A model generated the notes under the pieces. It was not told the DNA's origin, ran no database searches, and saw nothing but the letters and a program-made list of their open reading frames with translations. Made by a program: the position numbers and the translations under genes. A stretch of DNA of 34,896 bases from Cyclobacteriaceae bacterium. Lineage in GTDB: Bacteria > Bacteroidota > Bacteroidia > Cytophagales > Cyclobacteriaceae. Each line of letters starts with the position of its first letter. The stretch's first letter is position 1. Of this stretch, positions 25,065 to 33,931 are shown in pieces. The stretch spans positions 1 to 34,896 of the forward strand of contig PXCO01000344.1 in NCBI GenBank assembly GCA_003565295.1, given 5' to 3'.

Positions 25065-26201
25065 TTAAAAGGCCTCCCCAATGAAAAAGTAAAAACCACT
25101 GCCTTCACGGGTCAGCGCAACATCCAAGCGGGTGTAGATGTCTTTATTACGGAATAGTAAAAAACGTATGCCCCCTCCTGCCGACCATTCAAAGTTCGAA
25201 AGGGCAAAGCCATTGAAATCCGGAAAAACCTGCCCTGCCCCTGCAAAAACGGCAGCACCTAATCGGTCAGTGAAACCCAGGGGAATGGGAAGAAACCGCA
25301 TTTCGCTTTGAAAGGAAAGCTGGTTTTTATCCCTGTATCTTCCCAAATAATACCCCCGCATCAAATTCTCCCCTCCCATTAGGGACAACTGATTAAAAGG
25401 CACATCACCTCTGTTGAACTGCGCAAAAAGCTGATTGGCCCAAACCGTGTTTTTGGTTATAGGCCTGTAAATTCTTGTATCGGATATAAGAGTGGTAAAG
25501 TTAAATTCGCTGCTCCAAAAGGGATTATAACTGATCAGGGCAAGTTCGCTGAATAACCCTTTCCTGACATTTAGCACATTGTGCCGGTCATCATAAACCA
25601 GGCCTAAGCCAAGACCAAAATTGGTGGACCCCTCGTGCCCCAATGGCAACTCCAATGAAGGAGACTCGCCAGCCGGCACAAACTCCACGCTGCTCATGCG
25701 CTGGAAATCAAATTCCGGCCCAAGAAATACATTCGGCAAAATCTGCTTCAATACCCTTTCCTTAATCCAAATTTGATTGGCATCTACCCTGGCCGTATAG
25801 TCCTCAGGGGTGTTGCTGCCAATGCCATGGTACAAAAGGGGAAAGCTTTGCATCCTCACCCTCCCCAGGAAAAACCAACCATCCCCTTGGGTATAATTGG
25901 CATGATCCAGCCAAATTCCGTATTGGTTTTCAAGGGTAACAAAAGTAAACCCATTTACCTCGCTAAGCCTATTGCTGGTGTCACGGTTGGCATAATAAAC
26001 ATACAGTGGACTAAAACCAATCTCCCAACTGGTCTCCGGAGCATAGGCCAACGTGGGGTAAATGATAAATTGAGGACCGGAAATATCACTGGTATCGTTA
26101 AAGATGGAGTTGAGATATCTCTTCACAAATCCCTGGGCATGTACATGGGCACAGGAAGTAAAAACTAAAAATACCAATAGAATTCGGAAAGAATTGCTCA
26201 T
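25065..26201 (-). CDS. Omp85-type outer-membrane beta-barrel without POTRA domains
   Basis: A 378-residue barrel of the bacterial surface antigen (Omp85/BamA barrel) family. A signal peptide ends near AHVHA-QG (about residue 22). The family's loop-6 signature is present as MGGENLMRGYYLGRYRDKN (275-293, with the RGY at 282-284), and the chain ends with an aromatic strand FYFFIGEAF whose last Phe suits Bam-mediated insertion. There is no room for POTRA repeats, so it is not BamA itself; it may be a stand-alone transporter or assembly-related barrel. It is transcribed alone, opposite to both neighbours. Its substrate is unknown. Confidence 0.88.
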   Translation of the reverse strand: MSNSFRILLVFLVFTSCAHVHAQGFVKRYLNSIFNDTSDISGPQFIIYPTLAYAPETSWEIGFSPLYVYYANRDTSNRLSEVNGFTFVTLENQYGIWLDHANYTQGDGWFFLGRVRMQSFPLLYHGIGSNTPEDYTARVDANQIWIKERVLKQILPNVFLGPEFDFQRMSSVEFVPAGESPSLELPLGHEGSTNFGLGLGLVYDDRHNVLNVRKGLFSELALISYNPFWSSEFNFTTLISDTRIYRPITKNTVWANQLFAQFNRGDVPFNQLSLMGGENLMRGYYLGRYRDKNQLSFQSEMRFLPIPLGFTDRLGAAVFAGAGQVFPDFNGFALSNFEWSAGGGIRFLLFRNKDIYTRLDVALTREGSGFYFFIGEAF

Positions 26202-26309
26202 AAATGTTTATTCCCAGGCTTTTGACCTGAAAATCAAAAATAGCACAGAAAATGCATAATTTTGCAAGACCTTTGATTAAATTAGTACATCAACCATATA
26301 TCATGATTC

Positions 26310-26504
26310 ATGGAGAAAAAACTGAAAAGAAGCATTTCAAATAAAATGATAGCTGGAGTATGTGCAGGGCTGGCCAATTATTTGGGCTGGGATGCTGACA
26401 AAACCCGCATTGTCTATGTACTCGTATCCATCTTGAGCGCAGCCTTTCCCGGCCTGCTGATCTACCTTATCCTTTGGTTTGTGATGCCAGAGGAGAAAAT
26501 TTGA
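26310..26504 (+). CDS. PspC domain small membrane protein
   Basis: A 64-residue PspC-domain protein with the hallmark start KRSISNKMIAGVCAGLANYL and a membrane helix from about 34 to 59 (IVYVLVSILSAAFPGLLIYL) ending in LWFVMPEE. PspC proteins are linked to membrane stress; in Bacteroidetes minimal PspC proteins are common and do not require a PspA/F system. It lies 50 bp upstream of the methionine sulfoxide reductase gene on the same strand, suggesting a shared envelope-stress role. Complete, with no oddities. Confidence 0.92.
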   Translation: MEKKLKRSISNKMIAGVCAGLANYLGWDADKTRIVYVLVSILSAAFPGLLIYLILWFVMPEEKI

Positions 26505-26554
26505 ACAAATCACCCCATACTTCTGTTTTTTGCAGCAGATAAGTTGAGAAGAAC

Positions 26555-27646
26555 ATGATAAAGATAAAACATTGGGCAACCTTGTTATTTTGCGGGATCA
26601 CCTTGTTTTCTTGTGCAAAAGAGCAGGGTTCAGAAGCAAACAAAGACAAAGAGCAGCCCACCACGGTTTTTCAGGGCAAAACTGAAAAAGCGACCTTTGC
26701 CGGAGGTTGTTTTTGGTGCATAGAGGCTCCATTCGAGGGTATAGACGGGGTTATTTCTTCGGTATCCGGATACGCCGGGGGAAAGGAAAAAAACCCCACC
26801 TACTCCCAGGTGTCCGGTGGAAGAACCTCCCATAAGGAAGCCGTTCAAGTTACCTTTGACCCGGACGTGATCAGTTATGCCGAAATCATCGATATATTTT
26901 GGCAGCAATTTGACCCTACGGATGCAGGTGGATCATTTTACGACCGAGGCACCCAATACCAATCTGCCATCTTTTATCACGACAACCGCCAGAAATCCAT
27001 TGCAGAAGCTTCCAAGAAACGTCTGGATCAATCCGGTATTTTTGATAAACCCATCGTTACCCCTATTGAAAAATTCACCAACTTTTACAAGGCCGAAGAT
27101 TACCATCAAGATTATTACCGAAAGAAGCCCAGGGAATACAAATCCTACCGTACAGGGTCTGGCAGGGATAGGTTTATTGCATCTCATTGGCCTGTTCCCG
27201 ATGATAAAAAATACCCCAGGCCTTCCAAGGCTGAATTGAAATCACAATTGACCCAACTCCAGTACAAGGTAACCATGGAAGATGCCACCGAGAGGGCTTT
27301 CGACAATGCTTACAATGGTAACAAGGAGGACGGTATTTATGTATGCATCGTTTCGGGAGCACCTTTATTTTCTTCCAAGGACAAATATGAGTCCGGGTCT
27401 GGATGGCCCAGTTTCACCAAACCCATAGATGCCCGGTACCTGGAAAAACCTGTTGACAAATCCCACGGGATGACCAGGGTAGAAGTAAGGAGTAAATTCG
27501 GGGATGCGCATGCAGGACACGTCTTTAACGATGGCCCTGCCCCTACGGGCTTGAGGTACTGCATGAATTCGGCTGCCATGAAATTTATCCCAAGAGAAAA
27601 TATGAAAAAAGAGGGATATGAGGCATTTTTATGGTTAGTAGAATAG
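26555..27646 (+). CDS. msrAB: Exported MsrA-MsrB fusion methionine sulfoxide reductase
   Basis: A 363-residue bifunctional repair enzyme. A lipoprotein leader (LLFCGITLFSC, Cys20) places it in the periplasm. The MsrA half (about 45-205) has GCFWCIE with catalytic Cys52 and reduces the S epimer of methionine sulfoxide. The MsrB half (about 225-360) has SGSGWPSF, GDAHAGHVF and RYCMNSAA with catalytic Cys336 and reduces the R epimer. The zinc-binding CxxC pairs of many MsrB proteins are absent (YVCIVSGAPLF holds a single Cys), as in other fused forms. It needs an external thiol donor, not found here. It sits between pspC and a secreted BNR-4 protein gene, in a possible plus-strand transcript. 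Confidence 0.95.
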   Translation: MIKIKHWATLLFCGITLFSCAKEQGSEANKDKEQPTTVFQGKTEKATFAGGCFWCIEAPFEGIDGVISSVSGYAGGKEKNPTYSQVSGGRTSHKEAVQVTFDPDVISYAEIIDIFWQQFDPTDAGGSFYDRGTQYQSAIFYHDNRQKSIAEASKKRLDQSGIFDKPIVTPIEKFTNFYKAEDYHQDYYRKKPREYKSYRTGSGRDRFIASHWPVPDDKKYPRPSKAELKSQLTQLQYKVTMEDATERAFDNAYNGNKEDGIYVCIVSGAPLFSSKDKYESGSGWPSFTKPIDARYLEKPVDKSHGMTRVEVRSKFGDAHAGHVFNDGPAPTGLRYCMNSAAMKFIPRENMKKEGYEAFLWLVE

Positions 27647-27703
27647 GCTGGCCATAAAATTTTGGGTTATATTCGCCTACTAAACCAATTCTATAGTTCG
27701 CCT

Positions 27704-29758
27704 ATGAAAAGCCCACTGGCATTATCCTGCCTCCTATTATGTTCCCTTTGCTTCTCTATTCCTTTTTCATTCGCCCAAATTGACTCCCTGGAGGCCCTTA
27801 AACAGGGCGAACCGGTGAGGCTGTCCAAGGACGGAAGTTGGTGCTGGTTTCAGGATCCAAGGGCTATTTTGGAGAAAAATAAAATCTGGGTGGCCGGAGT
27901 CACCTCCCAGGGTCATAATACCGTGGTGGAATGGGACCTTTCTACTAATTCTTCAAAGACACAAATTTTGACCCAGGGAAGCCTTCCCCCTGATGACCAC
28001 AACGTGGGTTCTTTATTTTTACGCTCCGATGGCAGGATACTCAGTGTATATGCCGGCCACAGCATTGACAGCCTGGTCAGGTACCGGGTCAGTGACACGG
28101 GTAGGGACATTACAAAATGGCAGCCCGAGCAGCAGTTCCAAACCAATGGCAGGGTGTGTTACAGTAACCTTCTTTGGGAAGACAACAGCAAAACTTTATT
28201 TAATTTTTATAGAGGCAACCAAAACAACCCCCATTATTTGATCTCCAGGGACGAGGGGGAAAACTGGGAGTTTGGTGGCAGACTCTTTGAGTTTGAAGGC
28301 AGAAGCTATTTGCGATATGCCTCCGATGGAAAAAGGATACATTTTACAACTACCGATGGGCATCCACGACACTTCAATAACAACATCTACCATGGGTATT
28401 TAGAGGAAGGTGTCCTTTACAAGTCGGACGGCACGCCTGTGGGGCCCATCAGCAAAAACGAAAACAGCCCTTATACACCATCCGATTTTACCTTGGTGTA
28501 TGATGGAAACCTTGAGACCAGGACGAATGTGGCCTGGACTTCTGATATTCAACTGGATGAAAAAGGATCCCCCTATCTCGTCTTTTCCGTGACCAAGGAT
28601 CCCATCAGCAGAGGTGAAACGCAAAACACCGAATTGGGGGGAATGGATCACCGGTACCATTATGCCCATTGGGAAAATGGATCCTGGCATAGCCAGGAGA
28701 TCGCCTATGCAGGTAGTCGCCTATATCCTGGAGAAAACGAATATACAGGGCTGATCAGTCTCCATCCCAACAATAAAGAGGTAGTTTATATCAGTACAGA
28801 CGTAAACCCCAAAAATGGCAGGCCATTAATGGTGGACAGTGTGCGCAGGTATGAGATTTTCAGGGGAGAGCATTTTAATGGACATTGGGAATGGATACCT
28901 GTCACCTATCAGTCGCCCATGGACAACCTCCGGCCCCTGGTGTTAGCGGATGAGGAAAAGGAAATCGTGCTTTGGCTTAGGGGAAGGTATACCACTTACA
29001 AAGATTACCAACAAGAAATATGGGGAAAGGCCAATTATTATTCCAAACCAAAAAACAATCAGAACACCACTTCGCTAAAAGGAAAGAATGTGGTTTTCCT
29101 CATCAGTGAAGATCCCAACAATTATGAAGCCACCTGGACCATACCTGCCTTTGCCAATCGAATACAGCGGGAGAAGGGGGTGAACACCGAGGTGCTATTA
29201 GGAGAAGGGCCCAGGGAATCCTATCAACTCCCTGATGCCTCTAAAATAGGTGATGCGGATCTCTTGGTATTATTTATCCGAAGGGTTGCGTTGCCAAAGG
29301 AAATTATGGAACTCATCAAAGAGCACCTGCAAAAAGGTAAACCCATCTTGGGCATTCGCACGGCCAACCATGCCTTTTCAATAACGGAAGCCTCAAATAT
29401 CCCCGCCACCCATATGGATTGGTGGGATTTTGTGCCAGAGGTTTTGGGGCATGAAAATCAAGGCTATGGCCCTGAAGGTTATCCTGTAATTGTGGAAAAA
29501 AATAAACATAAAATCACAAGGAACTTCCCGGGTAGCCCATGGAAAAGCCAGGGAAACCTATACAAGGTCAACCCTATTGACAAAAAGGCAAAAATATTGC
29601 TATACGGAAAATCAGCCGGACTGGAAGAACCCGTGGCCTGGGTGCGTAAGGTTGGGGAAAGCAAAGTGATGTACACTTCCCTGGGCTTTCCCACGGATTT
29701 TTCAAAACCCCATTTCATTCAATTCCTTTATGATGGTATGGCGTGGTTATTGGATTAA
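27704..29758 (+). CDS. Secreted BNR-4 protein with C-terminal ThuA-like domain
   Basis: I choose ATG 27704 because it starts a clear signal peptide (MKSPLALSCLLLCSLCF, cut after FAQ); the upstream TTG frame adds 14 unlikely residues. The 684-residue protein has a beta-propeller-type BNR-4 domain (about 30-440), with GSWCWFQDPRAI, DDHNVGSLFLRSDGRIL and WTSDIQLDEKGSPYLVF. A linker leads to a ThuA-like, GATase-like alpha/beta domain (454-684) starting KGKNVVFLISEDPNNYEAT and containing GKPILGIRTANHAF and MYTSLGFP. BNR-4 folds include ulvan lyases (PL24-type) and sialidase-like proteins, while ThuA domains occur in sugar-use proteins of unknown reaction. The gene follows msrAB by 57 bp. An uronic-acid lyase role is possible but not shown. 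Confidence 0.83.
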   Translation: MKSPLALSCLLLCSLCFSIPFSFAQIDSLEALKQGEPVRLSKDGSWCWFQDPRAILEKNKIWVAGVTSQGHNTVVEWDLSTNSSKTQILTQGSLPPDDHNVGSLFLRSDGRILSVYAGHSIDSLVRYRVSDTGRDITKWQPEQQFQTNGRVCYSNLLWEDNSKTLFNFYRGNQNNPHYLISRDEGENWEFGGRLFEFEGRSYLRYASDGKRIHFTTTDGHPRHFNNNIYHGYLEEGVLYKSDGTPVGPISKNENSPYTPSDFTLVYDGNLETRTNVAWTSDIQLDEKGSPYLVFSVTKDPISRGETQNTELGGMDHRYHYAHWENGSWHSQEIAYAGSRLYPGENEYTGLISLHPNNKEVVYISTDVNPKNGRPLMVDSVRRYEIFRGEHFNGHWEWIPVTYQSPMDNLRPLVLADEEKEIVLWLRGRYTTYKDYQQEIWGKANYYSKPKNNQNTTSLKGKNVVFLISEDPNNYEATWTIPAFANRIQREKGVNTEVLLGEGPRESYQLPDASKIGDADLLVLFIRRVALPKEIMELIKEHLQKGKPILGIRTANHAFSITEASNIPATHMDWWDFVPEVLGHENQGYGPEGYPVIVEKNKHKITRNFPGSPWKSQGNLYKVNPIDKKAKILLYGKSAGLEEPVAWVRKVGESKVMYTSLGFPTDFSKPHFIQFLYDGMAWLLD

Positions 29759-29761
29759 TCT

Positions 29762-29778
29762 GGTAGGTTTGTCCTACC
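29762..29778. terminator. Small hairpin after the BNR-4/ThuA gene
   Basis: A perfect six-base stem GGTAGG / CCTACC with a TTTGT loop begins four bases after the stop codon. Only a weak T-rich stretch (GTGGTTTTAG) follows, so it may be a processing or attenuation hairpin rather than a full terminator. The 197-bp gap up to the next gene shows nothing else. Confidence 0.4.
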
Positions 29779-29955
29779 GTGGTTTTAGTGTAAAACCGTA
29801 TCGAGCTCCTTGGTCAACATAATTTTTTATAAATCAAGGATTTGCCCGCTATGGGATTTACTACTGTTTCAGTTATATACCTGGAATTTGAGGAGAGCCA
29901 TTTTTTGGAAAAAGAAAAATAAAAGAGCAAATTAACTGATAAATTCAACCCTTGA

Positions 29956-31320
29956 ATGATGAAAAAGACCATCTGCCTGTACCTGTTTTTTGCTTTTATA
30001 CACTTATCCGAAAGTTCCTGTCAGGTTGATTTTTCCTGGAAGGCCGGGGTGGCAAATGAGAATATCACCCCAACCTCGGAATTGTGGATGGCGGGATATG
30101 CGGCAAGGACTGCTCCCGCCAAAGGGAAGCAGCATGAGCTTTGGATAAAGGCCGTGGTTTTGGAGGATGAAAGAGGGAATGAGGGGCTCTGGGTCACCAG
30201 TGATATTTTGGGTTTCCCAAAAGAATTTTCGGATAGGGTGAAGGACCGGTTATACCAGGAGTTTGGATGGAGCAGGGCCCAGATCATCCTTAGCAGCTCC
30301 CATACCCACTCTGGCCCCGTACTGGAGCAAGCACTGTTCGATATCTACCCTTTGGAAGAAGACCATCTCAAGGCCATTTCCACCTACACGCTGTCCCTGG
30401 AAAACAAGCTTATCGAACTGGCAAGAAAAGCTAAGGAAAATAAGGTCCCTGCCCGACTGTCTACAGGACAAGGGGTAAGCCGTTTTCAGGTCAACCGGCG
30501 GAATAACCCTGAAAAAGGATGGCATGAACAAGCCCAGCTTAACGGTCCCATGGACCATGCAGTCCCGGTCATTAAAATAGAAAAGGAAGGCGGATTGATG
30601 GCTGTCCTTTTCGGATACGCCTGCCACCCCACTGTATTGGACCAGTATGAGTGGTCCGGGGATTACCCTGGGTATGCCCAAATCAGCCTGGAACAGGAAT
30701 TCCCAGGGACCACCTTTCTTTTTTTCCAAGGAGCCAGTGGGGATCAAAATCCCATCCCCCGGAGAACTATACCCTTGGCCAAACAATACGGCAAAACCCT
30801 GGCCGCAGCGGTCAGCAGGGTATTGGAAGAAGAAATGCAAACTCAGCCATCTTTGCTAAAGGTGGCCTATGAGGAATTCCCGCTTCCATTTGGTGAACCC
30901 TTTTCAGACGAGCAGTTACGCCAAATGGTGAATAGGGAAAGTGGTTATCTTAAAAGGTGGGCAGAAAGAATGCTAAAAGAAAGGTCCGAGGGTAAGGAAC
31001 ATCCCAGCACTTACCCCTATCCCGTTCAATTGTGGACCTTGGGCAAACAGGCACTTTTTAGTCTGGGAGGGGAAGTCACCATTTCCTATGCCCTGGCCTT
31101 AAAAGCAGCCTATGGTTGGGACACCTTTGTGATGGGGTATAGCAATGATGTGATGGGGTATATTCCTAGTGAAACCATTTTGGAAGAAGGCGGCTATGAG
31201 GGCAATCAATCTCAAATGGTTTATGGGCTGCCCACACTTTGGGAAAAGGGCATCGAAAAACATATCCTCTCAAAGTTGGATGGCCTGGCCCGTCAACTTG
31301 GCCTAAGCAATCCCAGGTAA
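29956..31320 (+). CDS. Secreted ceramidase-like (neutral/alkaline type) hydrolase
   Basis: A 454-residue exported protein with a signal peptide (KTICLYLFFAFIHLSESSC) and the N-terminal catalytic domain of the neutral/alkaline ceramidase family. ITPTSELWMAGYA, SSHTHSGP (114-121, probable zinc His116/118), GYACHPT (His224), SGDYPGYAQ and GASGDQNP (259-266) are the family motifs. In true ceramidases the last motif carries the nucleophilic Ser before Pro (as in GDVSPN); here that position appears to be Asn, and the C-terminal Ig-like domain is missing (family length about 650-750). It is therefore more likely a diverged amidase or lactonase-like relative than a lipid ceramidase. Two tandem ATGs (29956, 29959) are possible starts. 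Confidence 0.85.
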   Translation: MMKKTICLYLFFAFIHLSESSCQVDFSWKAGVANENITPTSELWMAGYAARTAPAKGKQHELWIKAVVLEDERGNEGLWVTSDILGFPKEFSDRVKDRLYQEFGWSRAQIILSSSHTHSGPVLEQALFDIYPLEEDHLKAISTYTLSLENKLIELARKAKENKVPARLSTGQGVSRFQVNRRNNPEKGWHEQAQLNGPMDHAVPVIKIEKEGGLMAVLFGYACHPTVLDQYEWSGDYPGYAQISLEQEFPGTTFLFFQGASGDQNPIPRRTIPLAKQYGKTLAAAVSRVLEEEMQTQPSLLKVAYEEFPLPFGEPFSDEQLRQMVNRESGYLKRWAERMLKERSEGKEHPSTYPYPVQLWTLGKQALFSLGGEVTISYALALKAAYGWDTFVMGYSNDVMGYIPSETILEEGGYEGNQSQMVYGLPTLWEKGIEKHILSKLDGLARQLGLSNPR

Positions 31321-31484
31321 ATGGTTTGGTGGATGTGCACCCTGTGAGGCCAATATCAAATTAAATTTCGGTAAAAATTCATTGATTTCCGGAACAACGG
31401 TATTGCCTTCAGGTACTTCCAAAGCTATGCCATCAAATAGTCAATTGAACTTCAACTATCCTTGACGTTTCTATTCCAATTGAT

Positions 31485-32006
31485 TTATTTCAGTCTATTA
31501 ATCAGTGGATTTAATTTCTTTTGATAAACATCGAGATCCGTTTGACTGAATAGCACAAAACGCAGCTTTTTGAGGGATGCCAAATCCGTGCCCACTTCGT
31601 TTAGCACTGAAACAGCAACATCGGTGGCCTGTTCAAGAGGATAACCAAAAGCACCTGTTGAGATTGCCGGAAATGCAACAGAATCAATCTTGTGTTCTTC
31701 GACCAATTTCAGGGCATTGCGGTAACAGTTGGCCAGCAAAGTGGGTTCAGGATGATCTACCCCGTAAACAGGGCCTAAACAGTGAATCACATATTCATTG
31801 GGCAGTTTATGCGCTTCTGTAATGACCGCTTCACCGGGATTTATAGGAGCATATTTTCGACATTCCTCTTCAAGTCCGGGACCGGCAGCACGATGAATTG
31901 CACCTGCTACGCCTCCCCCGGTTTTTAGCTGGGCATTTGCCGCATTCACAATGGCCGTGATATCCGGTTGGTTGGCAATATCGCCTTGTTTGACTTCAAT
32001 ATTCAT
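31485..32006 (-). CDS. Macrodomain protein, probable ADP-ribose/OAADPR hydrolase
   Basis: A 173-residue single-domain macro protein. IVNAANAQLKTGGGVAGAIH (19-38) holds the conserved NAAN (21-24) and the Gly-rich loop that bind ADP-ribose, and AFPAISTGAFGYP (111-123) is the second phosphate-binding loop. The pattern fits MacroD/YmdB-type enzymes, which remove O-acetyl groups from ADP-ribose or release mono-ADP-ribose from proteins. Complete and normal in length. It stands alone on the minus strand, with a degraded composite repeat directly upstream in what would be its leader. Confidence 0.94.
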   Translation of the reverse strand: MNIEVKQGDIANQPDITAIVNAANAQLKTGGGVAGAIHRAAGPGLEEECRKYAPINPGEAVITEAHKLPNEYVIHCLGPVYGVDHPEPTLLANCYRNALKLVEEHKIDSVAFPAISTGAFGYPLEQATDVAVSVLNEVGTDLASLKKLRFVLFSQTDLDVYQKKLNPLINRLK

Positions 32007-32040
32007 GTGTTTCCATCTTTTTAGTGGTAAGAAAACCTGT

Positions 32041-32110
32041 CCCGCATGATTATAGTCACCCCTGTGTAATACGATCTCTTCATGCTCGGTTTCATTTTGT
32101 CTGTTTATGG
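32041..32110 (+). repeat. Degenerate composite repeat, copy E
   Basis: The order of parts GATTATAGTCACCCCTGTGT, CGATCTCTTCATGCTCGGTT and TCATTTTGTCTGTTTATGG follows the right half of the composite repeat (GATAATCATCCCCC, GTGTG, CTCGTCATG, GGCTCGATTTCATCTGTTTA) with the central hairpin deleted. Orientation and position, directly upstream of a minus-strand gene, match the other copies. Confidence 0.5.
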
Positions 32111-32290
32111 TTAATTGACAGATAAATTGACAATCTTATTTTACAAATTTAAAAAAGCATTCATTTTCCCCCTATCTCTGGGGAGATATTTGGTATTAAT
32201 CCCACATTACAGAGTTGGCATCGACACCACATTCCGATTGAATCATTATCCATTGACCTTGCATTGTTTGGGAATCTCAACTTCAATTGC

Positions 32291-32450
32291 CACTTGCTTT
32301 AGCTGGAGGCTTTTGGGAGGTGACCAGCTCCATTGGCTTTAGCCAAACCTTCTATCCTTGAACCTAAAAAATCCCATCCCTGTAAATTGGGCTTTAGCCC
32401 ACAAACCCCGCAATCTTATCTTGGAATGGAATGGGCTAAAGCCGCATTCC
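32291..32450. repeat. REP-like hairpin cluster
   Basis: The 32007-32572 gap has no convincing gene but holds at least three related palindromes. TTGGCTTTAGCCAA lies at 32333-32346, TGGGCTTTAGCCCA at 32388-32401, and GGAATG-GGCTAAAGCC-G-CATTCC at 32428-32450. An outer pair AGCTGG (32301-32306) / CCAGCT (32324-32329) precedes them. The shared GGCTTTAGCC / GGCTAAAGCC cores in alternating orientation look like a REP/BIME array of the kind spread by RAYT transposases; no transposase gene is in the window. Confidence 0.7.
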
Positions 32451-32572
32451 TAATTGAGTGGTTGATCATTTATCCTGCATTTGGAGGTAGCCTCAACCTG
32501 AGCCATTTTGCTAAGGAAGGGCTACGATTATGCACTTTCAAATTTCAGGTTTAAGCCGCTTGTTGATGCAGG

Positions 32573-33589
32573 CTAGGCAACTTTGGCTATGCGCCGCATA
32601 AGATAGCCAAGAATATCTGATCCTGTAATGATACGCCTCTCTTCATGTGTCCAGTAGAGGACCAAATCTTTGTCAATGACATCATCACCCGGTTTTTCTT
32701 TTTCAACAGTAAGCTTATTTAGTGCATTGCCTAAACGACTTTTCGGATCGCTGAAAATCAATGGGTGATGACATACATCAATGGGTTGAAACGTGTTTTT
32801 TTTAAAAAGTGCATTCCTCAAAAAAATGTGAGCATTAAGTACCATTTTTGGTTGTTTGGTCAAAGTGTCTATCAAAACAACCCATTTTCTGCCCGAAGCT
32901 GCAATGCGGCTTAAAAATTCATCCTCAGCATTGGGTCTGAATTCAGGGAAGATCGGCTTGCCATGATCAAACGGCAGTTCCAGAATACTTTGCGGATCGA
33001 TCACCTCTCCTTCATTGCTTATCAAGATGTCATCAAGGTCTAGAAAGTTCACCGCACCAGTTGTCTCCACTGAGCTTAATTCCGTTGCTGATTCAAGGGC
33101 ATGATGTTTCAACACGTTCCGTAATTCTTTTTCCCTGAACCATGGAATAGCCTCTTCTCCGATGAGTCTGTCGAGTATCATACCCGTTGGTTTGGATAAG
33201 GGAAAGAAAAGTATTTTGTAGATTTTCAAAACCGGTGCCAGCCTTGCACCGATTTTTAGTGCATGACGGGTGAAATAGGCCTGCGGAAAAATTTCCCCAA
33301 CAATAGTAATGACGAAAGTTGAGAACAAAAAAGAAGCTCCACCGATCAGAACGGAGTCTACAAGTAAGGTTAATAAGACATTGATACTTACATTACCCCA
33401 GAGAATGGTAGCAAGCGTATAATTGGAATCATGCCGCAGTTCCAGTACACGTTGAGCAAAGTTGTCGCCGTTTTCAGCAGCCACCTCCAGTCTAAGCCTA
33501 CTGAGGCTAAACAGGGCAATATTTAGACCGGACATCGTCGCCGATTGTGATATACAAATAACAATACCTATCCAAATCCAGATTTCCAT
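32573..33589 (-). CDS. DUF21/CNNM-type membrane protein
   Basis: I take the ATG at 33589 (MEIWIWIGIVICIS), giving 338 residues, since the nine residues before it are polar and unlike the family. The N-terminal half is a DUF21 (CNNM) transmembrane domain with about three helices and the signature FSLSRLRLEVAAENGDNFA, LRHDSNYTLATILWGNVSIN and VGEIFPQAYFTRHALKIGA. The C-terminal half (about 185-338) is in the place of the CBS pair of CorC/HlyC-type proteins. It is diverged but keeps CBS-like strands such as KWVVLIDTLTKQPKMVLNAH and ERRIITGSDILGYLMR. The family is linked to Mg/Co efflux; the role here is inferred. It has no corC-type transporter-associated domain. Confidence 0.85.
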   Translation of the reverse strand: MEIWIWIGIVICISQSATMSGLNIALFSLSRLRLEVAAENGDNFAQRVLELRHDSNYTLATILWGNVSINVLLTLLVDSVLIGGASFLFSTFVITIVGEIFPQAYFTRHALKIGARLAPVLKIYKILFFPLSKPTGMILDRLIGEEAIPWFREKELRNVLKHHALESATELSSVETTGAVNFLDLDDILISNEGEVIDPQSILELPFDHGKPIFPEFRPNAEDEFLSRIAASGRKWVVLIDTLTKQPKMVLNAHIFLRNALFKKNTFQPIDVCHHPLIFSDPKSRLGNALNKLTVEKEKPGDDVIDKDLVLYWTHEERRIITGSDILGYLMRRIAKVA

Positions 33590-33736
33590 GTTATCAAATT
33601 TTGTTTTGCGCACCAAGCAGAAAAAAGTCCCGCTAAGGTAAACAAGGTAGAATGATTTAATGCAAAATATTCAGCCACGAGGAAAAACTGACACTAAGCA
33701 CAAAGCTTCATTTAAGAACCAAACAGGCTTTTTTTA

Positions 33737-33758
33737 CCAAACACCTGTTATGCCTTCG
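33737..33758. repeat. Half of an attC-like folded element
   Basis: CCAAACACCTGTTATGCC followed by TTCG resembles the right end of the larger inverted element at 34.4-34.5 kb (ATACACGCTGTTATCG, then CTTCG): both share ACAC, CTGTTAT and CTTCG. The matching left arm is not seen, so this is a partial or eroded site next to the DUF21 gene. Confidence 0.4.
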
Positions 33759-33787
33759 CCCTTCTTTTTCTGTCGTCTGTTTTGTTG

Positions 33788-33904
33788 TCATTTTCGTGTC
33801 GGTTTGGGTGCGTTGGCTTGGTGGTATTTTGATAGGTTGTTGTAATTTTCAACCCATTGTCTTTCTTCTTCATTTGCCGATTGGAAATCTTTGTAATTGT
33901 TCAT
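33788..33904 (-). CDS. Possible 38-residue cassette peptide
   Basis: A short frame starts 27 bp after the stop of the repeat-containing secreted protein, on the same strand, and reads MNNYKDFQSANEEERQ with an Asn/Lys-rich hydrophilic remainder ending KPTRK. It has no signal or membrane segment and no family I recognise. Its composition is protein-like and it lies inside the suspected cassette, where tiny genes are common. It could also be chance. Confidence 0.35.
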   Translation of the reverse strand: MNNYKDFQSANEEERQWVENYNNLSKYHQANAPKPTRK

Positions 33905-33931
33905 TGTATATTAGTTGATTATTAATTGGAT

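Noticed and set aside
27662-27703. TTG start for the BNR-4/ThuA protein
   Set aside because: The 14 added residues precede a well-formed signal peptide beginning at ATG 27704.
30250-30840. A 196-codon minus-strand frame opposite the ceramidase-like gene
   Set aside because: It is antisense to conserved motifs of the plus-strand gene and its translation shows no domain.
29956-31320. Annotation as a true neutral ceramidase
   Set aside because: The C-terminal domain is absent and the expected nucleophile motif appears changed, so only family-level likeness is supported.
32115-32554. Two plus-strand frames of about 75 codons in the gap upstream of the macrodomain gene
   Set aside because: They run through the palindrome cluster and have no recognisable protein features.
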